Positions 45,873 to 56,334 of a DNA stretch of 64,000 bases are shown piece by piece. The position numbers were made by a program, and so were the translations under genes. Origin of the DNA: Theristus sp. LFF4_11 (taxonomy: Eukaryota > Nematoda > Chromadorea > Monhysterida > Xyalidae). The notes under the pieces are model-generated. The model searched no databases. It had not been told where the DNA came from and saw only the letters and a list, made by a program, of their open reading frames with translations. Every line of letters begins with the position of its first letter. The first letter of the stretch is position 1. Location of the stretch: assembly GCA_030248135.1 (NCBI GenBank), contig JASANC010001461.1, positions 62,001 to 126,000 of the forward strand, given 5' to 3'.

Positions 45873-48642
45873 ATGGCCAGCAATCCGAAGAAGTCGAAAA
45901 CTGAAAATGCAGTGATCGAGAAACGTGATACGAACACAGAACTCAAGGTGGGCCAGTAGTTTTCTATGTTTATTCAGTGAATGAATGCCATGCCACCAAT
46001 TTTTTGATTACATTTCATTTTGTTTTGAGTATCTGAGTGGATTTGGAAATGAATTCGCCACAGAAGATCCACGGTGTCCGGGTGCTTTGCCGCAGGGGCA
46101 GGTTGGCATTTGTGAATGTTGGTTCTTTTGATGTTCTGCACATTTCACAAGCTGGGGCCAGACGTTCGTGTTGTGTTCAGAACAACCCTCAAAAGTGTCC
46201 GTACGGTCTGTACGCAGAACAACTGTCCGGCTCTGCATTCACGTGTCCACGTGATACAAACAAACGAAGGTATCTTTTTGTGACAGTCTTTTCCTATTTC
46301 CGTGGTGACTTCTTTTTAGTTTTATGTTTTTTATGTGTGTCTTATACAACCAGTATTTCGCTTGTTCAGCTGGCTGTATCGAATTCGCCCGTCTGTAGTG
46401 CACCGCCCGTTCAAGCGCCTTGAGCATCCTTTGTTCACGAACGACATTTCAAAGGCAGTGCCGAATCCGAATCAGGTTACTGGGAGACTTCGTTTCACGT
46501 TGGTCATATCAATATCAGTGTTGAATTGCATGTATCAGTGAATGTGGCACTTGCAGCTGCGTTGGAAGCCGTATCCACTTCCGGCATCCGGTGCTGCTGT
46601 TGACTTTGTCGATGTGAGTCTGCTCTGCTGTTTGACTCTGCCTCTGTCCCTGAAAACACAATAATCCGTTGCTTAGTTTTTTGGATTCAATTCTTCAGTC
46701 AGTAGTACCCAATCCACTGTGCCGATGCGGATCTGCGCTCAGCGGCTAGAGAAATGTTACTTTTTTTCATGTGAACAGGGTCTGGCGACGGTGTGCGGCG
46801 CAGGCGATGCGCTCAGTCGTAACGGCTGTTTCGTGCATGTGTTCACGTGCAACAAATCCATGAACGATCGAGCGTTCTATAACTCCGATGGCGATATGCT
46901 CTTTGGTAAGGCAGCTTTTTGACATTTTTTGATTGCTTTCAATTTGAAGTCTGCTATTTTTATTAACAGAGTGTTGTTGTTGGCCGGCCAGTTTCTTTGT
47001 TGATCGACCAGACAATTTTCACGGAAACGGAGTAGCTCTGAAGGTTCAACGGTGCTCAGTGTTTCAGTCGCCCAAAAGGGCACATTGCACTTCACGACCG
47101 AGTTCGGCCGCATGCGAGTGCAACCGAACGAGATCGCCGTGATTCAACAGGGACAGCGGTTCTCGGTTGCAGTGGACGGCGCAACGCGCGGCTACGTGCT
47201 CGAAGTCTTCGGCACGCATTTCACGCTGCCCACGCTCGGACCCATCGGTCTGCTGTGCTGGTGCAGTTCTGCAGATTGTGAAGTGCAAGAAAGAAATTGC
47301 CATTTTACACCCGTTCTTGCTGTCCTCTGATCATTGGTCATCTCTTCTGTCAGGTTTCATTCGACACCCATGAGTGCCACGCACTGGCCAATGACTACCA
47401 GCTGGTGCCAACCTTGCCGTTGATTTTATTTTTTTTCTGCAGGCGCCAACGGTCTGGCGAATCCGCGCGATTTCCAGACGCCGACCGCCTGGTATGAAGA
47501 TCGCGATGCAAAGAACTTCCAAGTGGTCTCGAAATTCCAAGGCCAATTGTTCGAGTGCACACAGGCTGGTGGTCTTGTAGTTGTCGTCTGCAGAGTTATT
47601 GGTTTGTTCGAGGTAAAGAATGTCCTGGTAAGTTCGTGTTTTGTTGAATGTGTGTCAGTGACGTTTCAGGACCACAGTCCGTTTGACGTTGTCGCGTGGC
47701 ACGGCAACTACGCCCCATACAAGTACGACCTTGCCAAGTTCGTCGTGATCAACAGCGTCTCCGTCGACCACTGCGACCCGTCCATCTTCACGGTGCTCAC
47801 GTGTCAGTCGACACGGCCGGGCGTTGCTGTCGCCGATTTCGTCATCTTCCCGCCGCGTTGGGGCGTCGCCGAACGCACGTTTCGACCGCCGGTCTGTATT
47901 GCTTGGTATTTACTGGAGACTACTCGCTGGTTGGCTGCTTGTTTTTTAAATAAAGCACGCTGGTTGGTTGCGCTGTCATCGTGGAAACAATCCTTTTGAT
48001 TGGAGTTTTTGACTACAAGAGAAATGCACATTTCTGTGCGGAGTGCACGTTCATGCGATTTCCCCGTGCAGTACTACCACCGCAATTGCATGTCTGAGTT
48101 TATGGGTTTGATCTACGGCGCCTACGAAGCGAAGGAGGGCGGCTTCATGCCGGGTGGTGGCTCGCTGCACTCGCTGATGACGCCGCACGGCCCAGACGCG
48201 CTCGCCTACGAAAAGGCACTGAGCGATCCGCTGAAGCCGACGAGAATCGCAGAGGGCACCCAGGTGAGCACCGCCTGCACCGTTTAGAAGACCACCCCAA
48301 ACAGTTGATTTCTTGGGGGACCACGTGATGCATGCATTCCATTGCTGTGTAGGGCGGAGTCCGTCACTGCACAGAATGCATGCATCCGTCACTAACCAAT
48401 CCGCCAATTGCATATCATATAGAAATTGACCGTAAATTCACCACAGTTTTCCCATAACTCAGCCTTGTGTGACAAAAGTGTCAAGTAATGCTTGTTTTAT
48501 TGCTTGCTTGCAGTCGTTCATGTTCGAAAGCTCATTGAACATGGTTGTTACGGAGTGGGCTCAGAAGAATACGCTACTCGATGAGAACTACTACAAATGC
48601 TGGCAAGGACTCAAGAAAACATTCAAGCCACACGTGAAATGA
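45873..48642 (+). CDS. HGD: Homogentisate 1,2-dioxygenase
   Basis: An Fe(II) enzyme of tyrosine catabolism that opens homogentisate to maleylacetoacetate. Eleven exons: 45873-45947, 46030-46101, 46181-46269, 46370-46475, 46557-46613, 46779-46905, 47068-47247, 47443-~47590, 47670-47891, 48072-48263, 48514-48642. Diagnostic blocks: [95 protein letters not shown] and [18 protein letters not shown]. The iron ligands are His and Glu in [11 protein letters not shown] and His in TPHGPD, all present. Between QLFECTQ and DHSPFD my reading has about 14 extra codons unless a small non-standard intron is removed, so the end of exon 8 is uncertain. The N-terminus carries a ~20-residue Lys-rich extension ([11 protein letters not shown]). 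Confidence 0.94.
48300..48445. mobile_element. short CCAAT-family element in HGD intron 10
   Basis: GTGATGCATGCATTCC and GAATGCATGCATCCGTCAC form an inverted pair, followed by ACTAACCAATCCGCCAATTGCATATCATAT. The right side matches the short element at 56160-56271 (GCATGC, CCAAC, TTGCA-CATAT). Ends are degraded. Confidence 0.45.
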
Positions 48643-49327
48643 ACTGCGTTGTGATGTCCCTTCAATTGCCTTAGTTGCCAAATTTTGTCACGTTTTGTGC
48701 CATGCGTTTCGGACTCAACATTGTTTTAATTTTTTAACACTTCTGGATGTTTCTTCTTTTTTTCCGTAGTGATTTCAGAGCTGTTGAAGTTTTAGAATTG
48801 TTGTGGCGCTTGACATTGAGCTTATAATTATAAATTCATTCAGGTAAAAATTTAGACGCTTCCTTTTATTCCAGGTGCTTGTGCAGTTTTTATCCGGGTT
48901 GCTTGTTGAATAAGTGCCATTATGCAGAAAAAAGCTATTCCCGCTTTGCGGTGTTGGTTATTTTCAGATTTTCATTGTGAGATTTTTGTATGCTGCTATT
49001 TTGATTATCATGCTGCGATAATTGTTTGAAACTTGCCGCGGTTGGCTGGTTGTGATTGTGGTTGTTATCAGTATCAGTACGTTTGATTTTGATTGTTTCA
49101 TGGACATAAATTGTTATAACTGACCGAGTGTGGGCTTGTGGTTGCGCTGATGATCTTTTCTCCGAGGGTTCCACTTATCCCATATAGCGATATTTTATGA
49201 TTCGTCATTTTTTAAATTGATGATTCACATGGACTGATAGAAAATATCTGGCTCCAAAACTTTTAGAGTCGATTCTCGGTTGTGAACTGAAGGACGCCTT
49301 GCGAAAAAAGGCTAAAAACAGCGGCCA
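48643..49327. other. HGD 3' flank and intergenic DNA
   Basis: About 685 bp between two plus-strand genes. I see no further gene and no sharp repeat. Confidence 0.4.
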
Positions 49328-50582
49328 ATGTTGCACGGCACCGCTGCGCAACACTCGGCCTCGTACAGCGCTGACGATGACTTGGACGCGTTCGAGGACG
49401 CGCGCGCTGATCACAGTCCACTCGTGGCTACGGTCGGCTGCGGTTTACGATTTTCATGCACCCAAAAAACGTCCATCTGTTATGTTCTTTGCAATGAAGT
49501 CACCTCTGACACTTCTTTCAGACCCAATCAAGGTCAACCACACCGTCGGTGCACGAGAAGCAAGGTAATAAAAAAATTATGATGGTTTTGTGCGGATTTC
49601 GGAACTTCGTGAACGTGTTTTTCAGGTGTCACGCAATCGGAGCAACAAAGGCAGCAAATGAAGAACACAAACAGACACAATAATGTGAAGCAATCGAACG
49701 GCAACAATGCGGCAAACAAGCAGACGATGAACGTCAGTGCAAAGGGCGAGACGTCGCGACGAATGATTCCGTTGGACAGAGTGCCAGTGCCCGCGAAAAA
49801 GGCCAGCCATCAGCCGTTGATCGAATATCGACTCGACAGGTTCGTGTAGTTGTCCATTAACTTTGTGTTTTTCATCGATGACCGACCAAGGCTTGGATGT
49901 AAACCCTTGATTGCATCAATGAATAAACTAAAAAAAACATTTTTCGAGAGCGCGTTCACACTGCCCACAATGGAAGACAGTATTGTGAGCAAAATGCAGC
50001 GCCGGCATGAGGTTCATGAAATATTTGCCCACCAGAATCACGAAGAAACTGTTTACGATTGTTAGTTCGACGGACGACGAAGACGAGCATCTGCTGGTGA
50101 CCATGGAGGCTGCAGCGGCCGGCACGATCGCTGCTGACAAGCGCATGGGCAACGCGCACGCACGCACGTCCACCGACGGCAACAGTGACGCGGTGACGGC
50201 GCCCGGCAGCAACAAGCAGCAGCCAATCAGCAGCGGCCATTCAAACAACAACATCACCACCAGCAATGCCACCAAAAAGCCGCCGCCGCACAATCGTCGG
50301 CGTGCGCCCGGACTGTCGGCGGGCGCCACCGGCTCGCAGAGTGCGGCGGCCGCGAAACTGCAAAACTCGCTGAGCCACTCGTCCGGCGGCGCCGTCTACC
50401 GCGCGGACCAGGGCCGCCAGCATTTGCTGGACAGTTTCGACGTGGAGCTGACCGACGACGACTCCGAGCAGTGCGACGACCTCGATCTGATCCCGCCCAC
50501 TGCGTACCACCAGCACGACGGCTATCGGTCGGCTGCCGGACGCCTCTGCAATCGGATCACGTCGATGTGCGTCATTTGTTGA
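49328..50582 (+). CDS. Unrecognised disordered protein with C-terminal CaaX-like box
   Basis: Four exons join in phase: 49328-49432, 49522-49564, 49626-49839, 50066-50582, giving about 292 residues. The sequence is low-complexity and mostly disordered. Exon 1 is acidic (SADDDLDAFEDARADHSP), exon 2 is Ser/Thr-rich, and exon 3 is Gln/Asn-rich, ending in IPLDRVPVPAKKASHQPLIEYRLD. Exon 4 starts SSTDDEDEHLL, then an Ala/Asn/Ser region, then LLDSFDVELTDDDSEQCDDLDLIPP. The last residues are CNRITSMCVIC, whose final four (CVIC) fit a CaaX prenylation box. I do not recognise the family. A donor-like GTGCGT overlaps the last codons (50568), so a further exon is possible and would remove the CaaX end. 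Confidence 0.5.
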
Positions 50583-50658
50583 GACACCAATCATGGAGGC
50601 CGTTTCTGAATCGGTGTCCCGCACTGTCCAACTGTAAAAGTTGTGATCTACTTTGTGG

Positions 50659-50807
50659 ACAGTCAAACTCTAATTTATAGGGAGTCAGCTGATTGGTTGG
50701 TGATTACGGTATACATGCTTACTGTGCAGATTTGGTTTGCACAGAAACCATGCATACAGTAATCGTCAACGAATCTGCTGATTCCCTATAATTTAGAGTT
50801 CGACTGT
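50659..50807. mobile_element. CCAAT-family MITE, nearly palindromic
   Basis: The ends ACAGTCAAACTCTAATTTATAGGG and CCCTATAATTTAGAGTTCGACTGT are inverted repeats. Inside each end come AGTCAGCTGATTGGTTGGTGATTACGG on the left and its decayed reverse complement on the right. The centre has the pair TGCACAG / CTGTGCA. Sister copies: 55088-55247 and 63513-63684. Confidence 0.75.
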
Positions 50808-51477
50808 GCGCCCTGGCATTTGAATCTGACTGCATCGTAGCTGGTTGGGCCAACTGCTGAGTGAGCCCGATTCAGAAGCAGCCAATCAGCTGACTGCCCG
50901 AGATTCATGGTTCGACTGCAGACGTTGTACTTTTTTACTGTGTAAACATTGTGTTGGTGTTCTATTTTTGCTGTGCACACATTGTTGACCGGATTGAAGA
51001 ATGTGACAAGCGAGCGAGCAAACGAGAATTGAACATGGAGACTTTTAGTTGCTGATCGTCTACATGTTTGTGCGTCTGTTGTGTATTTCTTCGTATCATT
51101 TTTCATTGTTTTCCAAACTTAGCTTTTCTCATTAGCTCAATCTCACTAATTCTGTCCACCGTACTCAGTCCCAACCACCATACTAACTGGATTCCTTTGT
51201 TTCACAAACAGGGTGTTCCATTGTGATTTTTTTCTAGTCGGGATAAGTGCTCAGAACTGTTGTTAATGTTTGAATAGAAACATTCCCAAACTGTTTCCGT
51301 TGTTACAACCAGATGCGTAGATTCGTATTTTTTAGAGCTTATAATATCAGTTTTTAAGATGATTATCTAAAATGCGGAAGGCGCATATAAAAGGTGGAAT
51401 ATGGATTTGTGTAAGCAGTGAGAAACTTGGTTTTCATAGCTTGGTTTCATGTCTGATGTGGTGGCACACGGATACAA

Positions 51478-51560
51478 GTACAGTGTGACCGAATAAATAA
51501 GGCAGTTTTTGTATTCTCCATCAAGGCGGGATCACTCGCAGAAGTTAACTTCATCTCAAT
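51478..51560 (+). repeat. family E repeat, short copy
   Basis: TACAGTGTGACCGAATAAAT, AAGGCAGTTTTTGTATTCTC and GGCGGGATCACTCGCAGA match the first third of the 32344 and 52912 copies. Confidence 0.6.
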
Positions 51561-52911
51561 TTCCTGCATCTATTTTTGACAATGCCGCTTGAGATTGTTT
51601 TCTCAAAATGTCGCTCTTTAGATAGCTAAAGTAATCATGACAGTTTAGCAGTTCTACGGTCATCAGCGACAGTTTAGCACACGATGGGCAACTGGCAATT
51701 GTTGCTTCTCAAAACTTGATGTTCGACTGCAAAGGATAAAACAAAACCGTCTTTGAAAACGGTTTGAAGTTTTTGTTTTTAAAAATCGGGTCGCAAAACG
51801 CACATCGACATTTGCATTAAAACTTCAAATTGCACTTTGCATACAAAACGAAATTTTTCATTATTATCTTGAAAAGTTTTGGCTTAGGTACGTTGTCGGA
51901 AAAATCAATAGCAAAATTAGAAAAACTCGTGGTTAACTAAAAATGGTCCGATGGTCCTTAAATAAAAAAAAGGATTTTTTGCATTTATTTTCAATATCGC
52001 AGGTTTAATAAAAATTTGCCAAACGCAAAAAAAGGAAAATCATAATCGTGTCTTTTTAAACGGGTATTTAAAAAAATGACACGTTTTGTTTCTTCCACAC
52101 ATTTTCACTTTGCAAAACGGCTAGGTTTAGGTTTGGGCTAAATGGGTAAAAAATGGCGTGAACTTCGCATTTTCATTTCAGTTTGCGTTTCACTGAAACA
52201 ACTAGTTTTTACGACAGCATCACGTGAGCCTTTTTAAATCAGTCCCTCAGAAAACGGTACTTTTTTCTTATTTAATTTCACTTCACAATTTAGAACTTTT
52301 TATCTCAGGAATTGTTTTTATTGTTTTATCATGACAAAGAATTTTTTTTGTAACACTAAAATTGCGAACACATTTTTTATAACATGGCCGAAAAAGGGGT
52401 GCGGAGAATAAGTAATACCACTTTCAGAATACGTGTCATGCGCATATAGCGTGTGTAAAACATCACCATGAAAAAGCTGTCCGCTTCGCTCGCGGATGGG
52501 CATGATAAATCTGCTTTTGCTCCCATGTTTACCACTTTTTTACAGTTCTGTCATCCATCTTATTTTCTAGTCTATTTAAAAGTCTGCAATCTCACTTATT
52601 TGTGCACTGGAACGGAGTTCGTTTTCTTGCCGCTGTTTTCAGCAGTCATTTTTGCGTTTTCATGATCAGTCAAATGAGATTACGCTGGTTTCAGAATCTG
52701 CCACAAAATCTTGGAAGCTTTATTAGTTGAAAAAAAAATGTTCGCAGCTGGTATAGATAAAGCTTGTTTGTACTGGCGTTTGTTAAAACTTGATTTTGAT
52801 TGGATTGCTTTTCTTTTTTCTTGTTTGTCGTCGTGTGGTGCTGCGACAAAACCGTGTTTTTTTGTCCTTTTCTCTGTTTTTTATGAATTTTTAATTCAAA
52901 GTGAATAAAAC

Positions 52912-53210
52912 TACAGTATGGCCGAATAAAAATAAGGCAGTCCTTGTACTCTCTATCATCAAGGCGGGATCAGTCGCAGACTGAATATTAAAAGTCGTCT
53001 TTTTCAAGAATGCCGAGATAATTCCCAATCGTGTCTGCAAGAAGAAAGAACAGAATAAATAGCACGAAGAATCAATTAGTTCAAAAACATGTCAAATTTG
53101 ACACACAATTGGGTCCCGGAATGTCATTCTTCTTTCATTCAAGTTTCGCTCGCTCCTTTCACCCTGAAAAAAGCTGCCATGCTTAGTCCACCATTCCGTA
53201 GCATTTTTAG
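52912..53210 (+). repeat. family E repeat, copy 2
   Basis: It has the same ordered blocks as 32344-32580, with an insertion between GTCGTCTTTTTCAAG and the GTCAAATTTGACACACAATTG block. Confidence 0.7.
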
Positions 53211-53397
53211 GGTATTTAACTGAAACAATCTGTGCAGATCGAGCGAGTCTCACGTTTGACCAGCCGAGAACAACCAGTCACATTTGGCAACAATTGGTGT
53301 TTTGATGATGATCGAACTCCAGTTTGCTTCATGGTTGCAATCCGCTGTTGTTCGATTAAACTTCACGCGATCGTCAGCATCGATCTAAAATTTTTAA

Positions 53398-53785
53398 TAC
53401 CGTATTACCTCTAATAAACCCCCATGGGGGTTTATTTCTTCAGCGACTTCTGGGGGTGGGGGTTTATTTTTTGGGGGGGGGCTTTATTTTTGGGGGGGGG
53501 TTTATTTGGAAACCATTTTTAGGGGTGGGCAAAATGGCAAAAATACTTTCCATGGCAGGAAGGAAGTCGCAGAAACTTCTACTCTACATAGAAATTTCCT
53601 TTTACAACAGCCTTTTGTAATGAAATTACCATTAACTCATCCATTTGGGGCCTTTGGTAGCACAATTTCATCATTTTCACTGCAACCAGCCACTGAATTC
53701 GCTGGGTATGTGTTGCAAACAGGTTTCAATAATCCCCCATGGGGGATTATTTTTTGGGGGGGTTTAATAGAGGTAATACGGTATA
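53398..53785. mobile_element. family J inverted-repeat element (TIR TACCGTATTACCTCT)
   Basis: ATACCGTATTACCTCTAATAAACCCCC at the left and GGTTTAATAGAGGTAATACGGTAT at the right are inverted repeats enclosing about 390 bp, flanked by TA. Internal palindromes CCCCCATGGGGG occur at 53411-53431 and 53736-53748, and poly-G tracts are present. The unique middle has no frame with a recognisable product. Confidence 0.75.
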
Positions 53786-53884
53786 TAGGATGTTGGTTTT
53801 TCGGTCAGGCAAAACGATCAAACAGGCGGAGTGAATCAATCAATAGCGGACGGACGCAGCGTCGAGTAAAGACTAACAAATAAC

Positions 53885-55873
53885 TCAAAATTTGACCATT
53901 CCTGATGAGCAACAACAAAACGACTTCTGTTCATTGTTGCATGATCGGCGCAACCAACTGGCGCACGTGACACTGGTTTTCATTGCAACAAGAGCGCGAC
54001 CCACCTGAAAGCCCAACGCTTGCACGGCGGCACGCGCATCCGATGCATCATCGAATGCCAGCCAATCAGCGCACCGCTCAACCGGCACACTTGCACTCCG
54101 TGAGCCGTACGCTGCAGCGAGCGTTCGAAACGCAGACAACCGTGCGCGCGCCACCAGCAGCCAGCAGACGGAACGCAGCGACTCGAACTCAACACTGCTG
54201 CAGTCGCTGTGCGGCGCCGAGCGCAGCTGCTGCAGCAGACGAAACAAGCGCACGAAGTTGTGCATGCGATCAGCCTCCAGAAGTCTGTTGCACCAGCACT
54301 GAACAAACGCACGCTCCGTCCAACGCGACTTCCCTGATCGGCTGGTTGCAGGTGCTTTCAACGGTTTCAACGTGTGTTCGCCAATAGGAGACGAGCGGCG
54401 ATTCTCACGGCTGAGCGGAACATTGCACATCTGATCATGATGCCCATTCGACTGGCGGGCAGCCGTGTAAATGCGGTAAACAATCGGCATGAATCGGTTG
54501 AAATGAGCAGTTCGGTGATCAGAATGTTTCACAAAGTGAACGTGCTCGCCAAGTTCATCATCGTCACACGCTGTCTTCCAGCGTGACATGCACTCATGCA
54601 ATTGAAATTCGTGCAGTTTACGATCGAACGATGAACAACCGTGCAGTGTGCACCTGTAGGCAGAGATCACAAGCAGTTCGGGCTTTACAGCTGCATATTG
54701 AGCACCCCACAGTGGCTGCACTAATGCTCGGTTCAGAAGAATCGAGTGCTCGTGTACAGGCAGCTTAGTTATTTAGCTACGTTATTTATTTATCTCGGAA
54801 AATAAGTTATTTATGCTCAACGAGTGTCCACACACAGGCAGCAAAACCAACCGGTACTGCGAATGCAGATAGAACGGAATGCAGAGTTCAAGAATGTGAC
54901 GTGTCCCGGTCGGGCACACACGTTGCAGCACCAAATCCTGGCGTACCGCACGCAAACGATCCGACAGAAACTCGTAGAGCTCGGAGAAGTGCGACTCGTA
55001 GCAGCGTCGGTCGTTGTACAAACTGAGCAAATGACCGCTCATGCGCTGATGCACTGAATCCCTCAGCACATAAACAATGAAAATTTTGAATCGTACTTTA
55101 TAGGCAATCAGCCGATTGGTTGGTGATCCCGTGATACATGCTTTCTGTACAGGACAAACTCCGCCTCCACAGCAATGCCTGCACGAAAAGCAAGCAGGCC
55201 ATTAGCAACCAATCAGCCGATTGCCTATAATTTAGAGTTCGACTGTACATATGTTGTCAGCCGCACCAACTCAGCATTGCGTACTGCTAAAGAAGCATGG
55301 TTTCACGAAACTCGCGTCTGCAGTCAAATTTTTTTCGAATGTTGCAGTTAGTTTCCCAAAACCGTGATTCTTCAACAGTAAATACCCAGCAGTTTATCCG
55401 CCTATATTTTTTTGCCAACAATATCAAACTGTGCCGATGTTTGCCAGTGAGCAACGAACCTCAGTAAATAGAGGACAGTGTCCGCCAGCACACTGCACGG
55501 CCTCAACGTTCTCACGTCAGTCAGCTGAACGCCAGCCGCACTCCGCCGGTACGTCTTCACCATTCGAATCGGGTCGGCGCTGAAACACGAATGAATTTTC
55601 CATTGGTTCTACTGATATTTGGCACTTTACACGCGGCGCTAACTAAACATGCCTCCTATTAAACCTATTAAATAATTCGCAAACGAACGTGCGACATTTT
55701 GCAGCTGCCAAACGAAGGTCCGCCTTGGAATCGTCCCAAAATTCGACCGACTCGAACGGGTGTACCAGTTTTTCGCGTTGACGTTGTCGGATCTCGCCAT
55801 CCGGGCACATCCGGAGACACGTGCCCACGATCGCAGAGCAGTCGTCGCTGATGTTGTCAGTCTTAGTTGTCAT
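53885..55873 (-). CDS. SAC3D1: SAC3 domain-containing protein 1 (SAC3/GANP family)
   Basis: The family is related to the TREX-2 mRNA-export scaffold; SAC3D1 (SHD1) acts at centrosomes in vertebrates. The complement starts at 55873 with VGTCLRMCPDGEIRQRQREK, the SAC3 opening motif (GTC-x-x-MCP). Exon 2 (55579-55460) gives ADPIRMVKTYRRSAAG and RPCSVLADTVLYLL. Exon 3 (from 55022) gives FSELYEFLSDRLRAVRQDLVLQ, the family's DR-x-RA-x-x-DL-x-x-Q motif. The 3' part (about 54721-53885) reads CNRLLEADRMHNFVRLFRLLQQL, corresponding to the SAC3D1 segment FREGNAARLFRLLQTL, and later SVPVERCADWLAFDDASDA with AVQALGFQV. A single 278-codon frame spans this 3' part but probably still contains one or two short introns. 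Exon borders 3' of exon 2 are approximate. Confidence 0.78.
55088..55247. mobile_element. CCAAT-family MITE between SAC3D1 exons
   Basis: GGCAATCAGCCGATTGGTTGGTGAT on the left and AACCAATCAGCCGATTGCCTATAATTTAGAGTTCGACTGT on the right are inverted repeats with a central CATGCTTTCTGTACAGG / AAGCAAGCAGG region. It sits in the SAC3D1 intron between exons 3 and 2 (55023-55459). Confidence 0.75.
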
Positions 55874-56159
55874 ACTTCGACTGAGTTTCGGAGCATTCTT
55901 GCAAACAACATTTTCACAATTTGCAGCCGCTAACGTTCAACGAATGCTGAAGTAAACCGTTCGGAAATCGGACTTCTATGGGACACTCCTTCGCAATTGG
56001 GCGTAAACTGAACTGCACGTGGAAACGGCAGAGTTTCATTGCAAAAACTCATCACTGAAACAATCCAACGAACACGATAAACAAACAAACAAATAAAAAC
56101 GAGCACCGGTGAACTGTAACAACAACAGGCAAACAATATGACAGTGCATCTGCCAGCTG

Positions 56160-56271
56160 TTAAACTGATTGCTGTAGAGGCGGAGTTCGTTGCACAGAAT
56201 GCATGCCTCAACTGTACGTGTGTGCAACCAACTAATCAGCTAGTTGCACATATTCTCCAGATGGACTGTAG
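56160..56271. mobile_element. short CCAAT-family element between zw10 and SAC3D1
   Basis: The right end CTAATCAGCTAGTTGCACATATTCTCCAGATGGACTGTA is the reverse complement of the left end type seen at 42005. The left end is degraded (GTAGAGGCGGAGTTCG, GCATGC). It lies in the 460-bp gap between the two minus-strand genes. Confidence 0.5.
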
Positions 56272-56334
56272 CTAGCATGTTTGTTGGTTGCACAAAACTA
56301 CAAAAGGCGTCACAAAACTACACATCATAATCGC

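Larger units (their letters stand above)
50583..53884. other. repeat-containing intergenic region
   Basis: 3.3 kb without a supported gene. It contains a CCAAT-family element (50659-50807) and remnants of others to about 50930, family E repeats (51478-51560 and 52912-53210), A/T-rich unique DNA, and a family J element (53398-53785). The 125-codon frame at 53506-53883 lies mostly inside family J and is rejected. Confidence 0.5.

Noticed and set aside
53506..53883. 125-codon plus-strand frame
   Set aside because: It is largely within the family-J inverted-repeat element and shows no protein similarity.
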